Both the position numbers and the translations under genes were made by a program. The notes beneath the pieces are model-generated. The model was not told the origin of the DNA, searched no databases, and was given only the letters and a program-made list of their open reading frames with translations. Below, in pieces: positions 5,604-12,445 of a DNA stretch of 12,445 nt; position 1 is the stretch's first letter; each line of letters begins with the position of its first letter. Source of the DNA: Clostridiales bacterium (GTDB taxonomy: Bacteria > Bacillota > Clostridia > Christensenellales > CAG-138); NCBI GenBank assembly GCA_009783775.1, contig WRCT01000040.1:1-12445 (forward strand). Direction: 5' to 3'.

Positions 5604-7286
5604 CTATCCTTCTTTGATCAGCGTTTCGATATAGGCAATGGTCGTCACGTTTTTGGCCGCTGTTGCGTTCATGGCCGCCAACTGTGTGTTGGTGACGTTG
5701 CCCGTGGGCACATACCAGCGGAACTGGTTGTAGAAGGTGAAATAGGTGCCCGTGCGCCCGAAGTCATAACCCGCCTGCGCGAAGAGCTCGTTGCGCGCAT
5801 AGCCCAGGACCTGCAGCAGGGTGTATTGACTGGTCTGCGGGACCTTCCAGGTATCCGCACCCACAATCGTGCTGCTCCAGGCGGCGGGGATCACCTTGCC
5901 GTCCACGTTAAACGGTGTGTCGGGCGCGCCCGGGAAGACCATGCTGCCACCGGTGAGCTCGTAGCTCGTGTACTGCGTGGCGGGGAAACCCGAGGTGCCC
6001 AGCGCCGCGCTTAAGCTGTTGTACTCGGTCAAAAAGACATAGTCCGCCGTCGGCTTGCGCGTGGCGTGCACGTTGATGATGTCCGCCACGAGATAGGTCG
6101 TGCCGCTGGAGAGCTTGATCTCATACACCAATCTGAAACAGTTGACATAGGGCGCGGACGTCGTGCTTTGCACGATAAAGTAATTTGCTTTGACCTCGCT
6201 GGAACGGAACCGCGTGCCGTAGAATTTTTCCTTGGCCGATCGGATCGCCTCGCGCACCGCTGTCTGGTCAAAGTTTTGCAGCGATTTTATGCTGTTCTCC
6301 TTGTCCGAATTGATGATGGGCGAAGAGGTCGGCGTGGGCGCGGGAGTAGCCGTCGGCGTGGGCGACACGGTCGGCGAAGGCGTCGGCGTGGGCGATTCGC
6401 TCGGCTCGGGCGTCGGCGTCGGTGTGGGCTCCTCCGTTTCCTCCGGCGTGGGCGTGGGGATCTGGGGCACGTCAATATTCGGCTGTCTTGCGAAAGCCTC
6501 GTCGATCTCGGCCCGCGTCCAGGACCAGACCGTGTTGATCAGCTGTACGCCATTGGCAAGCAGGATCTCCTCGCTGTTTTCGATGGAGCTGGTGGTTTCA
6601 AAGTCGTAGCGAATATCTGTGCTGCTCGGAAAGATACGCGTCATCTGAACGCCCAGCGCCATAATGGCCTGATAGCCCTGGTGCAACGCCAGCAGGTCGG
6701 GATTGACCGGCAGCGCCCAGTCCGTGGCGGTGAGCAACAGATCATGGTTGACGCCGACCCAGTCGTATTCGCCCTGCTCGTCCTTGCGCAGGAGAATAAA
6801 CTCGCGCATATCCAGCTGGCGCACGTCCGGCCGGTTCAGCTCGTAGGCGAAGAGCATTTCCTCCTCGGTCCAGATCCAGGTGGTGTTGATCAGGCGCAGG
6901 CCGTGCCGCTTTAAGATCCTATCCACCTGTTGGGGCGTTTTGTCGGTCGCCAGCTGCGCGGAGATCTCATAGAGACCGTCGGCGAACTGTACGTCGAAAA
7001 AGATGCCGGACAGGATTTGCAGGTCGGGGAAAGCGGCAAGGTTTTCGGAGACCTCCGGCTTGGTGATGTCCGGCAGGTAGTTGTCCTCGATCAGGCGGTA
7101 GAGGTCCAGAGAGACCGTATACTCGCCCTCATGCGTCTTGCCGACAAGGGCGTATTCCTTGATGCTCACGTCCTGCGCGCTGCTGCCGGAAGAGAGATAG
7201 ATGACACAGAGAATCAGCGCGACCACCAGCACGACGGCGCACGCCACGACGATGACCTGACCTTTTGCGCTCAGTTTCTTTTGCAT
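5604..7286 (-). CDS. Membrane-anchored YARHG-domain protein with duplicated N-terminal domain
   Basis: The 560-residue protein has one N-terminal membrane helix (10-32) and is otherwise external. Residues 42-145 and 159-262 are two copies of one domain; both end in a similar block (GLRLINTTWIWTEEE and GVQLINTVWSWTRAE). A Pro/Thr linker (275-325, many TPTP repeats) follows, then a domain at about 330-425 also found in the paralogue at 7966-9255, and a C-terminal YARHG-like domain (about 484-558: LLQVLGYARNELFAQAGYDF, a FYNQFRWYVPTG block, and a closing NVTTIAYIETLIKEG). YARHG domains are extracellular and of uncertain function. The eponymous YARHG is degenerate here (FAQAG). GGGAGGA at 7294-7300 supports the start. 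It is the last gene of a four-gene operon. No catalytic motif was seen, so a binding or structural role is more likely. Confidence 0.8.
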   Translation of the reverse strand: MQKKLSAKGQVIVVACAVVLVVALILCVIYLSSGSSAQDVSIKEYALVGKTHEGEYTVSLDLYRLIEDNYLPDITKPEVSENLAAFPDLQILSGIFFDVQFADGLYEISAQLATDKTPQQVDRILKRHGLRLINTTWIWTEEEMLFAYELNRPDVRQLDMREFILLRKDEQGEYDWVGVNHDLLLTATDWALPVNPDLLALHQGYQAIMALGVQMTRIFPSSTDIRYDFETTSSIENSEEILLANGVQLINTVWSWTRAEIDEAFARQPNIDVPQIPTPTPEETEEPTPTPTPEPSESPTPTPSPTVSPTPTATPAPTPTSSPIINSDKENSIKSLQNFDQTAVREAIRSAKEKFYGTRFRSSEVKANYFIVQSTTSAPYVNCFRLVYEIKLSSGTTYLVADIINVHATRKPTADYVFLTEYNSLSAALGTSGFPATQYTSYELTGGSMVFPGAPDTPFNVDGKVIPAAWSSTIVGADTWKVPQTSQYTLLQVLGYARNELFAQAGYDFGRTGTYFTFYNQFRWYVPTGNVTNTQLAAMNATAAKNVTTIAYIETLIKEG

Positions 7287-7321
7287 AAGAGTATCCTCCC
7301 AAATTTTTTAGGGGTTTCCGA

Positions 7322-7939
7322 TTATTGTTTTTTGCCGCAGTAGGGGCAGTAGGGTTCATTGCCCGAGATCACCTCGTCGCAGAAAACGCAGCGGCGCGGC
7401 TCGGGCGCGGGACGGCTGTAGGCCGCCTCGTCCTCCGGCAGATAGGAGGGTGGGGTTGCTTTGGGCAGCTCCCCCCTGTCGGCTTTGCCGACTTCCCCCC
7501 TCGGAGAGGGAGGCAGGCGAACAGGCAGTTCTTCCTCCAGATCATCGTCCTCGTCGTCCTCGTCAAAAATACTGGGCGCGAGCGGACGCGTGACGGGTTT
7601 GGGCGCGGGTCTGGGCGCGGGCGCGGGGCGGGCCGGCACGGGCTGACGGACCGGCGCGGGGCGGGGTTTAGGCTGCGCGAAAAGATCGTCGTCGTCCTCT
7701 TCCTCCTCGTCCTCGTCCTTGTCGTCCTTGAAACTCACCATGGCGATGGTGAGCAAGATTGCAACCAGGACCATGGCCACGCCCATGACCAGGATCACAA
7801 AATAGGATTGCGCAAAGACCTGGTACAGGGTGCGTTCGTTCAGCGCCGCGCCGCTGCGAAACGCGACAAGCGCGAACAGGCCGTAGGCCAGAAATACGCC
7901 TGCCAGCGTCGCCAACATGGTTCGAATGTTCTTCATCAT
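7322..7939 (-). CDS. Two-helix membrane protein with C-terminal zinc ribbon
   Basis: The 205-residue protein has two predicted membrane helices (about 8-27 and 45-69), a highly acidic patch (71-85), a Pro/Ala/Arg-rich low-complexity region (88-125), another acidic patch (126-137) and a C-terminal zinc ribbon with Cys184, Cys187, Cys198 and Cys201 (CxxC, ten residues, CxxC). With both helices spanning, the ribbon would face the cytoplasm. YARHG proteins of other Clostridia often carry a zinc ribbon fused to the same chain, so this may be the separated partner of its YARHG neighbours; that is inference. AGGAGGG at 7948-7954 supports the start at 7939. It lies 26 bases after the upstream YARHG gene and 35 before the next. 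Residues about 141-165 (including GEVGKADRGELPK) are encoded by a dispersed palindromic repeat. Confidence 0.7.
   Translation of the reverse strand: MMKNIRTMLATLAGVFLAYGLFALVAFRSGAALNERTLYQVFAQSYFVILVMGVAMVLVAILLTIAMVSFKDDKDEDEEEEDDDDLFAQPKPRPAPVRQPVPARPAPAPRPAPKPVTRPLAPSIFDEDDEDDDLEEELPVRLPPSPRGEVGKADRGELPKATPPSYLPEDEAAYSRPAPEPRRCVFCDEVISGNEPYCPYCGKKQ
7452..7516. repeat. Dispersed palindromic repeat inside a coding sequence
   Basis: The segment contains GTCGGC-TTT-GCCGAC (7478-7492) flanked by C-runs and GGAGAGGGAGG. The order GGCAGCTCCC, a TGTCGGCTTTGCCGAC hairpin, then CTCGGAGAGGGAG resembles an intergenic repeat I recall from gut Firmicutes. Here it sits in frame within the low-complexity linker of the zinc-ribbon protein and adds about 22-25 residues without a stop. 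Confidence 0.55.
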
Positions 7940-7965
7940 AAATGATTCCCTCCTTGAATGCTTTA

Positions 7966-9255
7966 TCAGTTATCTATTAAACTTTGGATCTCGCGCAGCA
8001 AGCGAATATTGCGCGCCTCGGTTTCCGTCATGCGCTCGTCCGTGTAGTCCGCGTCTGCACTGTACCAGCGCTGCGCCCCGTAGTGGCGAAAGAACTCCGA
8101 TTCGCGCTCCGGATCGAAAGGGCAGCCGTAACGCGCCGAGATCTCCTTGCGCGCATAACGCAGCAGGTTGGACAGGCTGTGTCCGGTGATGCCCGTCAGC
8201 TGCCAGATGTGGTCCTCGGTCAGCCAGTCGTAGGTCGGCGACCAGTATAGCCCGCTGGCCAAACGGTAGCTCGTCGGCAGGCCGGCAAAGCGCACAAACC
8301 CGTTTTGATCAAAGGCGATCCGGTCGGGGTTGCTTACCCCGCCGCCGGGCAGGACCGTGACGGTGTAACGCGAGGCGGAAAAGGCGGAAAGGCTCTCCGC
8401 CGCTTTTTTGTCGCTTGCCGCCTGGGTCTCGACGGAGGAAAAGGTCACCTGACCCGATTCGGTCCAAACCAGGTTTTTAATCTCCACCGTGAAGAAATAC
8501 GACGGGGCGTTCTCCGCGCCCTCACCCGATTGTTTTGCGGTATAGGCCGCGCGGAACAGGTTGGACGCGCCGCTGCGGGAATCCGTGACAAAAATCACCT
8601 GCGTTTTGGACACCGTCCACTCGTTTCTGCCGAAGAGCTTGCGGCATTGCGCGTCCCGCTCGCTCAGCGCGCGCTCGTACACAGGGCGCAGGTTGAGCCC
8701 GTTGCCGCTTTGGTCCAGCAGAGAGGTCAGCGGGCCGGGCGAAAGATTATGCAGCGGCGGCGTTTCGGGTGGTTCTTCCTCCTCCTCCGTAGTCGGCGCG
8801 GCCAGCGGCTCGGGCTGGGTGCTGTCCAACGCGATCACGCCCTTTACCTCCTGCGTCCAGGAGAGGGTCTCGATCTCGATCCCGTAGCGCAGCAGGGTGC
8901 GGGTGTCGCAGAGCACATTCAGCTCCATCAGACCGGACTCATCGGTATAGGCAAGCGCCACCTGCATTTGCATGAGCGCCTTGACGTCGGGATAGTCGGC
9001 AAGGTTGATCTCGCTCTGCCGCGGGTTGGGCAGGTAAAGGTCGGTCAAAATCGCGTCCACGTCGATAATCGCGGTGGGCACGCCCTTTGCGCCTAAACCG
9101 AGCGTGGTGTAGTCGGCAAGGTTCAGCGGGATCGCGTAGCGACGCAACCCGATGTGCAGCGCGCACAGGACCAGGGCGGCCAGCAGAATGCCGACGGAGA
9201 GAAACACCGACAGGCGTTTTATAAGAGGCGTGTTACGCGTTCTCTTCATTCTCAT
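7966..9255 (-). CDS. Membrane-anchored YARHG-domain protein, shorter paralogue
   Basis: The 429-residue protein has a membrane helix (about 16-36) and an external body. Residues about 44-136 are a single copy of the domain found twice in the larger paralogue (landmarks TDLYLPNPRQ, NLADYPDVKALM, and RYGIEIETLSWTQE). An acidic Pro/Glu linker (155-168) follows, then the shared middle domain (about 190-285) and a clear YARHG domain (358-427: LSNLLRYARKEISARYGCPF, the block FFRHYGAQRWYS, and EARNIRLLREIQSLI). The frame can be extended to a TTG at 9276, but ATG at 9255 or 9249 is more likely; neither has a good ribosome binding site. The start overlaps the end of the hydrolase gene, which suggests translational coupling. 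The exact start is uncertain by two codons. Confidence 0.82.
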   Translation of the reverse strand: MRMKRTRNTPLIKRLSVFLSVGILLAALVLCALHIGLRRYAIPLNLADYTTLGLGAKGVPTAIIDVDAILTDLYLPNPRQSEINLADYPDVKALMQMQVALAYTDESGLMELNVLCDTRTLLRYGIEIETLSWTQEVKGVIALDSTQPEPLAAPTTEEEEEPPETPPLHNLSPGPLTSLLDQSGNGLNLRPVYERALSERDAQCRKLFGRNEWTVSKTQVIFVTDSRSGASNLFRAAYTAKQSGEGAENAPSYFFTVEIKNLVWTESGQVTFSSVETQAASDKKAAESLSAFSASRYTVTVLPGGGVSNPDRIAFDQNGFVRFAGLPTSYRLASGLYWSPTYDWLTEDHIWQLTGITGHSLSNLLRYARKEISARYGCPFDPERESEFFRHYGAQRWYSADADYTDERMTETEARNIRLLREIQSLIDN

Positions 9256-9922
9256 AGTAATAGGGCCGGCGGGCAAAGACGAAGATATCGCCCCTGCCGG
9301 TGACGACGCAGCCGCCCAGGCTGAAGGAGCAATGCGCGATCACGGGCTCGCCGCGCTCGTCAAAGCCCAGCACAATGCCCACATGGTTGCCGTCGCCGGT
9401 ATTGGGCCGCCGCTGAAAGACAAAATCGCCGGGTTGGATCTCCTCCCACCCGATCTCACGGGAGCGTTTCCACTGGCTGGTAGAACCCAGGCCGATGGCG
9501 GATTTCACCTGGTCAAAGCTCATGCCGCTTTGGATAAAGCACCAGGCAATGTAACCCGAGCAGTCCAGGCCATAGGGCTGGATCGTGCCCGTGGTCTCGC
9601 TGCCCGCGCTCTCCACCAGCTGCGGCTGACCCCATTCGGGGTCAAACCCGATCGCCTCGCTCTTGCCGCCCCAGAAGTAGGTGACCTTGCCATTCAATGA
9701 GGCCGCGCTGTCCACCACGATTTGGCGCAGGGGCTCCAGTTCGGGATTGTTCTGAAGGGCATAAGCCAGCTTTCCCTCCGCCACCTGCTCGTAGGCCAAG
9801 GCCGGACGCGCGTAAGGCACGGGCCGCCGCAGGACGCCCGTAAGGATAAGGACAAAGGCCGCCAGCAGACCAAGCAAGCCGGCGGCGATCAACAGGAGAC
9901 GCCTTTTCGGCATAGTTTCCAT
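9233..9922 (-). CDS. NlpC/P60-type cysteine hydrolase, membrane-anchored
   Basis: The 229-residue protein has an N-terminal membrane helix or uncleaved signal (about 8-30) and a catalytic domain with the pattern of NlpC/P60 peptidoglycan endopeptidases. It shows YFWGGKSEAIG (82-92), the nucleophile Cys121 in YGLDCSGYIAWCF, GDFVFQ (165-170), and the probable catalytic His180 in NHVGIVLG. His197 is a further conserved-looking residue. Enzymes of this family usually cleave peptide stems of peptidoglycan, outside the membrane. It is the first gene of the operon with the two YARHG proteins, and its end overlaps the next start by about 23 bases. A promoter-like TATACT lies very near the first ATG, so translation may begin at the second Met (position 9913) or on a nearly leaderless message. 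Confidence 0.82.
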   Translation of the reverse strand: METMPKRRLLLIAAGLLGLLAAFVLILTGVLRRPVPYARPALAYEQVAEGKLAYALQNNPELEPLRQIVVDSAASLNGKVTYFWGGKSEAIGFDPEWGQPQLVESAGSETTGTIQPYGLDCSGYIAWCFIQSGMSFDQVKSAIGLGSTSQWKRSREIGWEEIQPGDFVFQRRPNTGDGNHVGIVLGFDERGEPVIAHCSFSLGGCVVTGRGDIFVFARRPYYYENEENA

Positions 9923-9928
9923 ATTCGC

Positions 9929-9957
9929 AGTATAACATACGGTTTTGCAAATGCAAA
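9929..9957 (-). promoter_or_regulatory. Probable promoter of the hydrolase/YARHG operon
   Basis: On the minus strand TTTGCA (9952-9957) is followed after 17 bases by TATACT (9929-9934). The -10 box matches well; the -35 is weak. An imperfect palindrome, GGTTTTGCAAATGCAAACC (9941-9959), covers the -35 and part of the spacer and could be an operator. Confidence 0.5.
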
Positions 9958-9983
9958 CCCTTTGGCGCGCCGTCGATAAGATA

Positions 9984-10011
9984 TTGCAAATTGTTCAAAT
10001 TCTGTTATAAT
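9984..10011 (+). promoter_or_regulatory. Promoter of the CapA-like gene, giving a nearly leaderless message
   Basis: A perfect TATAAT (10006-10011) is preceded after 16 bases by TTGCAA (9984-9989). The ATG of the gene begins at 10019, only seven bases after the -10 box, so the transcript would start at or next to the start codon. A direct repeat CAAATT (9987-9992 and 9996-10001) lies in the spacer. Confidence 0.6.
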
Positions 10012-10018
10012 ATTCGTA

Positions 10019-11539
10019 ATGATTGGGCGTAGATTTATTGTTTTTATAGGGGTCTTCGTTCTGCTTTGCGTCGCTATCGGCTGTGAGAGCACGCTGCCCG
10101 CCGCACTTTCGCCGGCGATAGAAATCTCCGCCGCGCCGACTGTTGCGCCGACTGCCGCGCCGACGCTGACACCGACGCCGATTCCGACACCGACACCGGA
10201 GCCCACACCCCTGCCGCCCTTTGGCCTCGGTCAGCATTACGCGACCGTCACTTTGGGAGAAAATCTGAGACTTGCGCTGCCGGAGGGCTATGAGGCGCTT
10301 TGGTCCTCGCACAACGAAAGAGTGGCGACGGTGGACCAAAGCGGGACTGTGACGGCCGTAAAATTGGGAACGACTGAGATCTCGGCACAGTCGGCGGACG
10401 GTCTCTTTACCGATTCCTGTTATATCCGCGTGAGCGCGCGCGGGCCCCTTCCGCCGCTCGGGGAGATCGATCCGCCGCGTTTTGTGCTGGGGCAGGACGG
10501 AATCTACCGCAACGCAGAAGGTGAAACGTCGGGCCGCGCCGAGATCCTGCTCACCGGCGATATCATGTGCGTGGGTTCGCAGCAGAGCGCGGCGCGTGTG
10601 GGGGATACCTATGATTTCAACGTCGGCTTTGAAAGCCTGCGCCCGTTGTTTTTGGGCGCGGACTTTGTCATCGGCAATCTGGAGACCGTGCTCTCACACT
10701 CCATGCCCTGGACAATAGAAAAGGCCAAATTTTCCGAGAAGGCGCCCAACTGCAACGCGCCGAATACCTTTTTGGACGGGGTGCGCCACGGCGGGTTTGA
10801 CGCGGTGGTCACAGCCAACAACCATACGCTGGACGGCGGCCTGGAAGGACTGTATGAAACGATCCAGCAGCTGGATTCTTACGGCCTGTTGCACACGGGT
10901 ACCGGGCTGTACGCCCACGGGCCCCGCTTTCTTTTGGTCGAAATCAATGGGCTGCGCGTGGCGTTTTTGTCCTACACCATGTCCTTCAACCGTGACGGCG
11001 GACTGTCGCCCACGCAGATAGAGACCATGGTGAGCCGCTACTCCCCCGAGGCCGTGGCGCGCGACTGCCAAGCGGCGCGGGAGGCGGGCGCGGAGTTTAT
11101 CATCGCCTACAACCATTGGGGGCAGGAGAACACCCGGGTGTTGACCGAACGGCAGCGACTGGCCGCCCAAGCTATGGCCGACGCGGGCGTGGATATGATC
11201 GCAGGCTCGCACCCGCATACGCTGCAAAAGGTGGATTGGCTGACCGCGCACGACGGGCGGCGGGTGCTCTGCGCTTACTCGCTGGGTAATCTGCTGTCCG
11301 GTATGACAAGGGCGCAGGGCAACCGCGAGACGGCGATTCTGCGCCTAGCGCTGGCGCGGGACGAACAGGGCCGTGTGGGTCTGGCCGGTTTTGGCTATTA
11401 CTCCTGCGTGATTCTCAAAGAGAAGGGCGTCAACTTTGTGTGGCCGCTGATGTATGAGACCAACAGCGCCAAATATGTGAAACAATCTGGCCGCATTGCC
11501 AAGGTGCTGGGCATTGCCGCATGGACAGACTTGCAGTAG
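10019..11539 (+). CDS. CapA-family metallophosphatase-fold lipoprotein with Ig-like domain
   Basis: The 506-residue protein starts with a lipoprotein signal (VAIGC, lipidated Cys22), then a Thr/Pro linker (about 38-66, TPTP repeats), an Ig-like domain of the Big_2 type (about 70-140: ALWSSHNERVATVDQSGTVTA), and a C-terminal CapA (PGA_cap) domain (about 172-460). Metal-site motifs of the calcineurin-like fold are visible: TGDIM (179-183), GNLE (219-222), ANNH (266-269), NHWG (365-368) and SHPH (397-400). CapA-type proteins act in poly-gamma-glutamate capsule or other envelope polymer metabolism; the substrate here is unknown. No capB or capC lies nearby. There is no Shine-Dalgarno, and the promoter sits directly before the ATG. 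The gene diverges from the hydrolase operon across 96 bases. Confidence 0.9.
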   Translation: MIGRRFIVFIGVFVLLCVAIGCESTLPAALSPAIEISAAPTVAPTAAPTLTPTPIPTPTPEPTPLPPFGLGQHYATVTLGENLRLALPEGYEALWSSHNERVATVDQSGTVTAVKLGTTEISAQSADGLFTDSCYIRVSARGPLPPLGEIDPPRFVLGQDGIYRNAEGETSGRAEILLTGDIMCVGSQQSAARVGDTYDFNVGFESLRPLFLGADFVIGNLETVLSHSMPWTIEKAKFSEKAPNCNAPNTFLDGVRHGGFDAVVTANNHTLDGGLEGLYETIQQLDSYGLLHTGTGLYAHGPRFLLVEINGLRVAFLSYTMSFNRDGGLSPTQIETMVSRYSPEAVARDCQAAREAGAEFIIAYNHWGQENTRVLTERQRLAAQAMADAGVDMIAGSHPHTLQKVDWLTAHDGRRVLCAYSLGNLLSGMTRAQGNRETAILRLALARDEQGRVGLAGFGYYSCVILKEKGVNFVWPLMYETNSAKYVKQSGRIAKVLGIAAWTDLQ

Positions 11540-11559
11540 CCGCGTTTGTGGTGTATAAT
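11531..11559 (+). promoter_or_regulatory. Promoter of the cyclophilin gene
   Basis: TTGCAG (11531-11536) and a perfect TATAAT (11554-11559) are separated by 17 bases. The -35 box overlaps the end of the CapA-like gene. Transcription would start near 11566, leaving a short leader with the ribosome binding site. Confidence 0.65.
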
Positions 11560-11572
11560 AAATTATTGCGTT

Positions 11573-11578
11573 AGGGAG
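11573..11578 (+). promoter_or_regulatory. Ribosome binding site fixing the cyclophilin start
   Basis: AGGGAG lies nine bases before the ATG at 11588. This and the lipoprotein signal beginning there rule out an upstream TTG start at 11546, which would also overlap the promoter. Confidence 0.75.
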
Positions 11579-11587
11579 AAGAAGACT

Positions 11588-12238
11588 ATGAAAAAAATCA
11601 TTTGCATCATTTTGGCGGGGGCTTGCCTGTTTGGGCTGGCCGCCTGTGGCGAAAAGAAACAGGAGGAAGAGATGACGAATCCCGAAATTCAGGTGAGCGA
11701 TTACCCCATTGCCACCATTACCATGCAGGACGGGCGCAAGATCGTGCTGGAGCTTTATCCCGAGATTGCGCCGGAGTCGGTCAAGAACTTTATTATGCTG
11801 GCCAACGACGGCTACTATGACGGCACGATTTTCCACCGCGTGATCTATGGCTTTATGATCCAGGGCGGCTGCCCCGAGGGCACGGGCGGCGGCGGGCCGG
11901 GCTGGAACATCAAGGGTGAGTTTTCCAACAATAGCGTGGCGAACGATATCGCGCACGTGCGCGGCGTGCTGTCCATGGCGCGGCAGGGCAACCCCTATGA
12001 CCCGCCCGCGGCCTACGACACGGCCGGCAGCCAGTTCTTTATCGTGCACAAGACCAGCCCGCACCTGGACAATGACTACGCGGCCTTCGGTCGGGTAATC
12101 GAGGGTATGGACGTCGTGGACGAGATCGCCTCCGTCACCACGGACGGCAGCGACAAGCCGCGCGTAAAGCAGGAGATTGGTAGCATTCGCGTCGAGACAT
12201 TCGGGGTGGATTACGGAGAGCCGAATAAGCTCAAGTAA
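11588..12238 (+). CDS. Cyclophilin-type peptidyl-prolyl cis-trans isomerase lipoprotein
   Basis: The 216-residue protein begins with a lipoprotein signal (MKKIICIILAGACLFGLAAC, lipidated Cys20) and a short acidic spacer, followed by a single cyclophilin domain (about 40-205). Family landmarks are present in order: FHRVIYGFMIQGG (82-94, with the catalytic Arg84), GVLSMAR (126-132), AGSQFFIVH (146-154), and DNDYAAFGRVIEGMDVVDEI (161-180). It would speed prolyl bond isomerisation while exported proteins fold at the outer face of the membrane. The external Pro-rich linkers encoded nearby make this location notable, but a direct link is speculation. It has its own promoter and follows the CapA-like gene by 48 bases. 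Minor oddity: IQGGC where IQGGD is usual. Confidence 0.93.
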   Translation: MKKIICIILAGACLFGLAACGEKKQEEEMTNPEIQVSDYPIATITMQDGRKIVLELYPEIAPESVKNFIMLANDGYYDGTIFHRVIYGFMIQGGCPEGTGGGGPGWNIKGEFSNNSVANDIAHVRGVLSMARQGNPYDPPAAYDTAGSQFFIVHKTSPHLDNDYAAFGRVIEGMDVVDEIASVTTDGSDKPRVKQEIGSIRVETFGVDYGEPNKLK

Positions 12239-12428
12239 TTGTGGATCATGAACGCAGAGCGTCTCATTGGTCACAATAAGCACCAAGCGCCAAATTCGAA
12301 CGAATTGAGAAGAATACAAGGTATCAAAAAAAGCCCTAAAACAGCAATGTCATCAACTTAAGGGAAAAGAAAGCAGTTCGCATAAAAAAAGCGGTCTGTT
12401 TTCTTATTTGAGAACAAAAGGGATGACA
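12239..12428. other. AT-rich intergenic stretch, no clear feature
   Basis: This stretch is visibly more AT-rich than the rest of the window and contains runs of A. I see no good hairpin terminator for the cyclophilin gene; a weak CCCTAA/TTAAGGG pairing (about 12331-12364) is the best candidate. No gene was recognised. Confidence 0.4.
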
Positions 12429-12445
12429 ATGAAACTGTTTGGGGA
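12429..12445 (+). CDS. Possible start of a new gene at the right edge
   Basis: AAAAGGG followed six bases later by ATG AAA CTG TTT GGG (MKLFG) looks like the beginning of a gene. Only five codons are visible, so no function can be given. An ATG two codons earlier is less well placed. Confidence 0.35.

Noticed and set aside
6310..6470. Hexamer-like DNA repeats (CGTGGGCGTCGG type) as a tandem repeat or CRISPR
   Set aside because: They encode the TPTP linker of the YARHG protein; units are irregular and there are no spacers.
6066..9096. Long plus-strand open frames opposite the YARHG genes, including Gly/Arg-rich ones
   Set aside because: These are antisense readings of the Pro/Thr-rich linker and neighbouring codons; no start signals or family features.
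11546..11587. Upstream TTG start for the cyclophilin gene
   Set aside because: It would add residues before a normal lipoprotein signal and overlap the promoter; the ATG at 11588 has its own ribosome binding site.

Overview
The window looks like chromosomal DNA of a GC-rich Clostridia-type Firmicute, probably a gut or other anaerobic lineage. The signs are strong AGGAGG-type ribosome binding sites, an LPKTG sortase signal, two lipoproteins with Thr/Pro-rich linkers, an ECF sigma factor paired with a membrane beta-propeller protein, YARHG-domain proteins, and several palindromic intergenic repeats of the kind scattered through uncultured gut Clostridia. This is a judgement from sequence features; no database search was run. 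No tRNA, rRNA or CRISPR array was seen.

Layout. Positions 1-1939 (minus) hold the first 646 residues of an MgtA-type Mg2+ P-type ATPase that runs off the left edge. Upstream, 1940-2443 is non-coding: a possible short leader ORF, a 163-bp near-perfect palindrome (2144-2306), a consensus sigma-A promoter pointing through it toward mgtA, and a strong hairpin terminator for the next gene. Next come a membrane-anchored beta-propeller protein (2580-4724, minus) and, upstream of it, an ECF sigma factor (5006-5488, minus). The gap between these two carries a nested set of repeats. An LPXTG sorting signal lies out of frame at the 3' end of the beta-propeller gene, which suggests a frameshift.

A compact minus-strand operon spans 9922 to 5604: an NlpC/P60-type hydrolase, a YARHG protein, a two-helix membrane protein with a C-terminal zinc ribbon, and a second larger YARHG protein. 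The two YARHG proteins share an N-terminal extracellular domain (three copies in total) that I cannot assign to a named family, plus a shared middle domain. On the plus strand, diverging from this operon, are a CapA-like metallophosphatase lipoprotein (10019-11539) and a cyclophilin-type peptidyl-prolyl isomerase lipoprotein (11588-12238). A new gene may start at 12429.

How they may work together. Almost every product except the sigma factor is predicted to sit in or outside the membrane: wall hydrolase, YARHG proteins, CapA-like enzyme, foldase and beta-propeller. The window therefore reads as a cell-envelope maintenance or sensing locus next to an unrelated magnesium transporter. The most unusual points are the YARHG/zinc-ribbon/NlpC operon with its repeated unassigned domain, the palindrome in the mgtA leader, and the evidence of small mobile repeats inserted between the sigma factor and its likely partner and inside a coding region.
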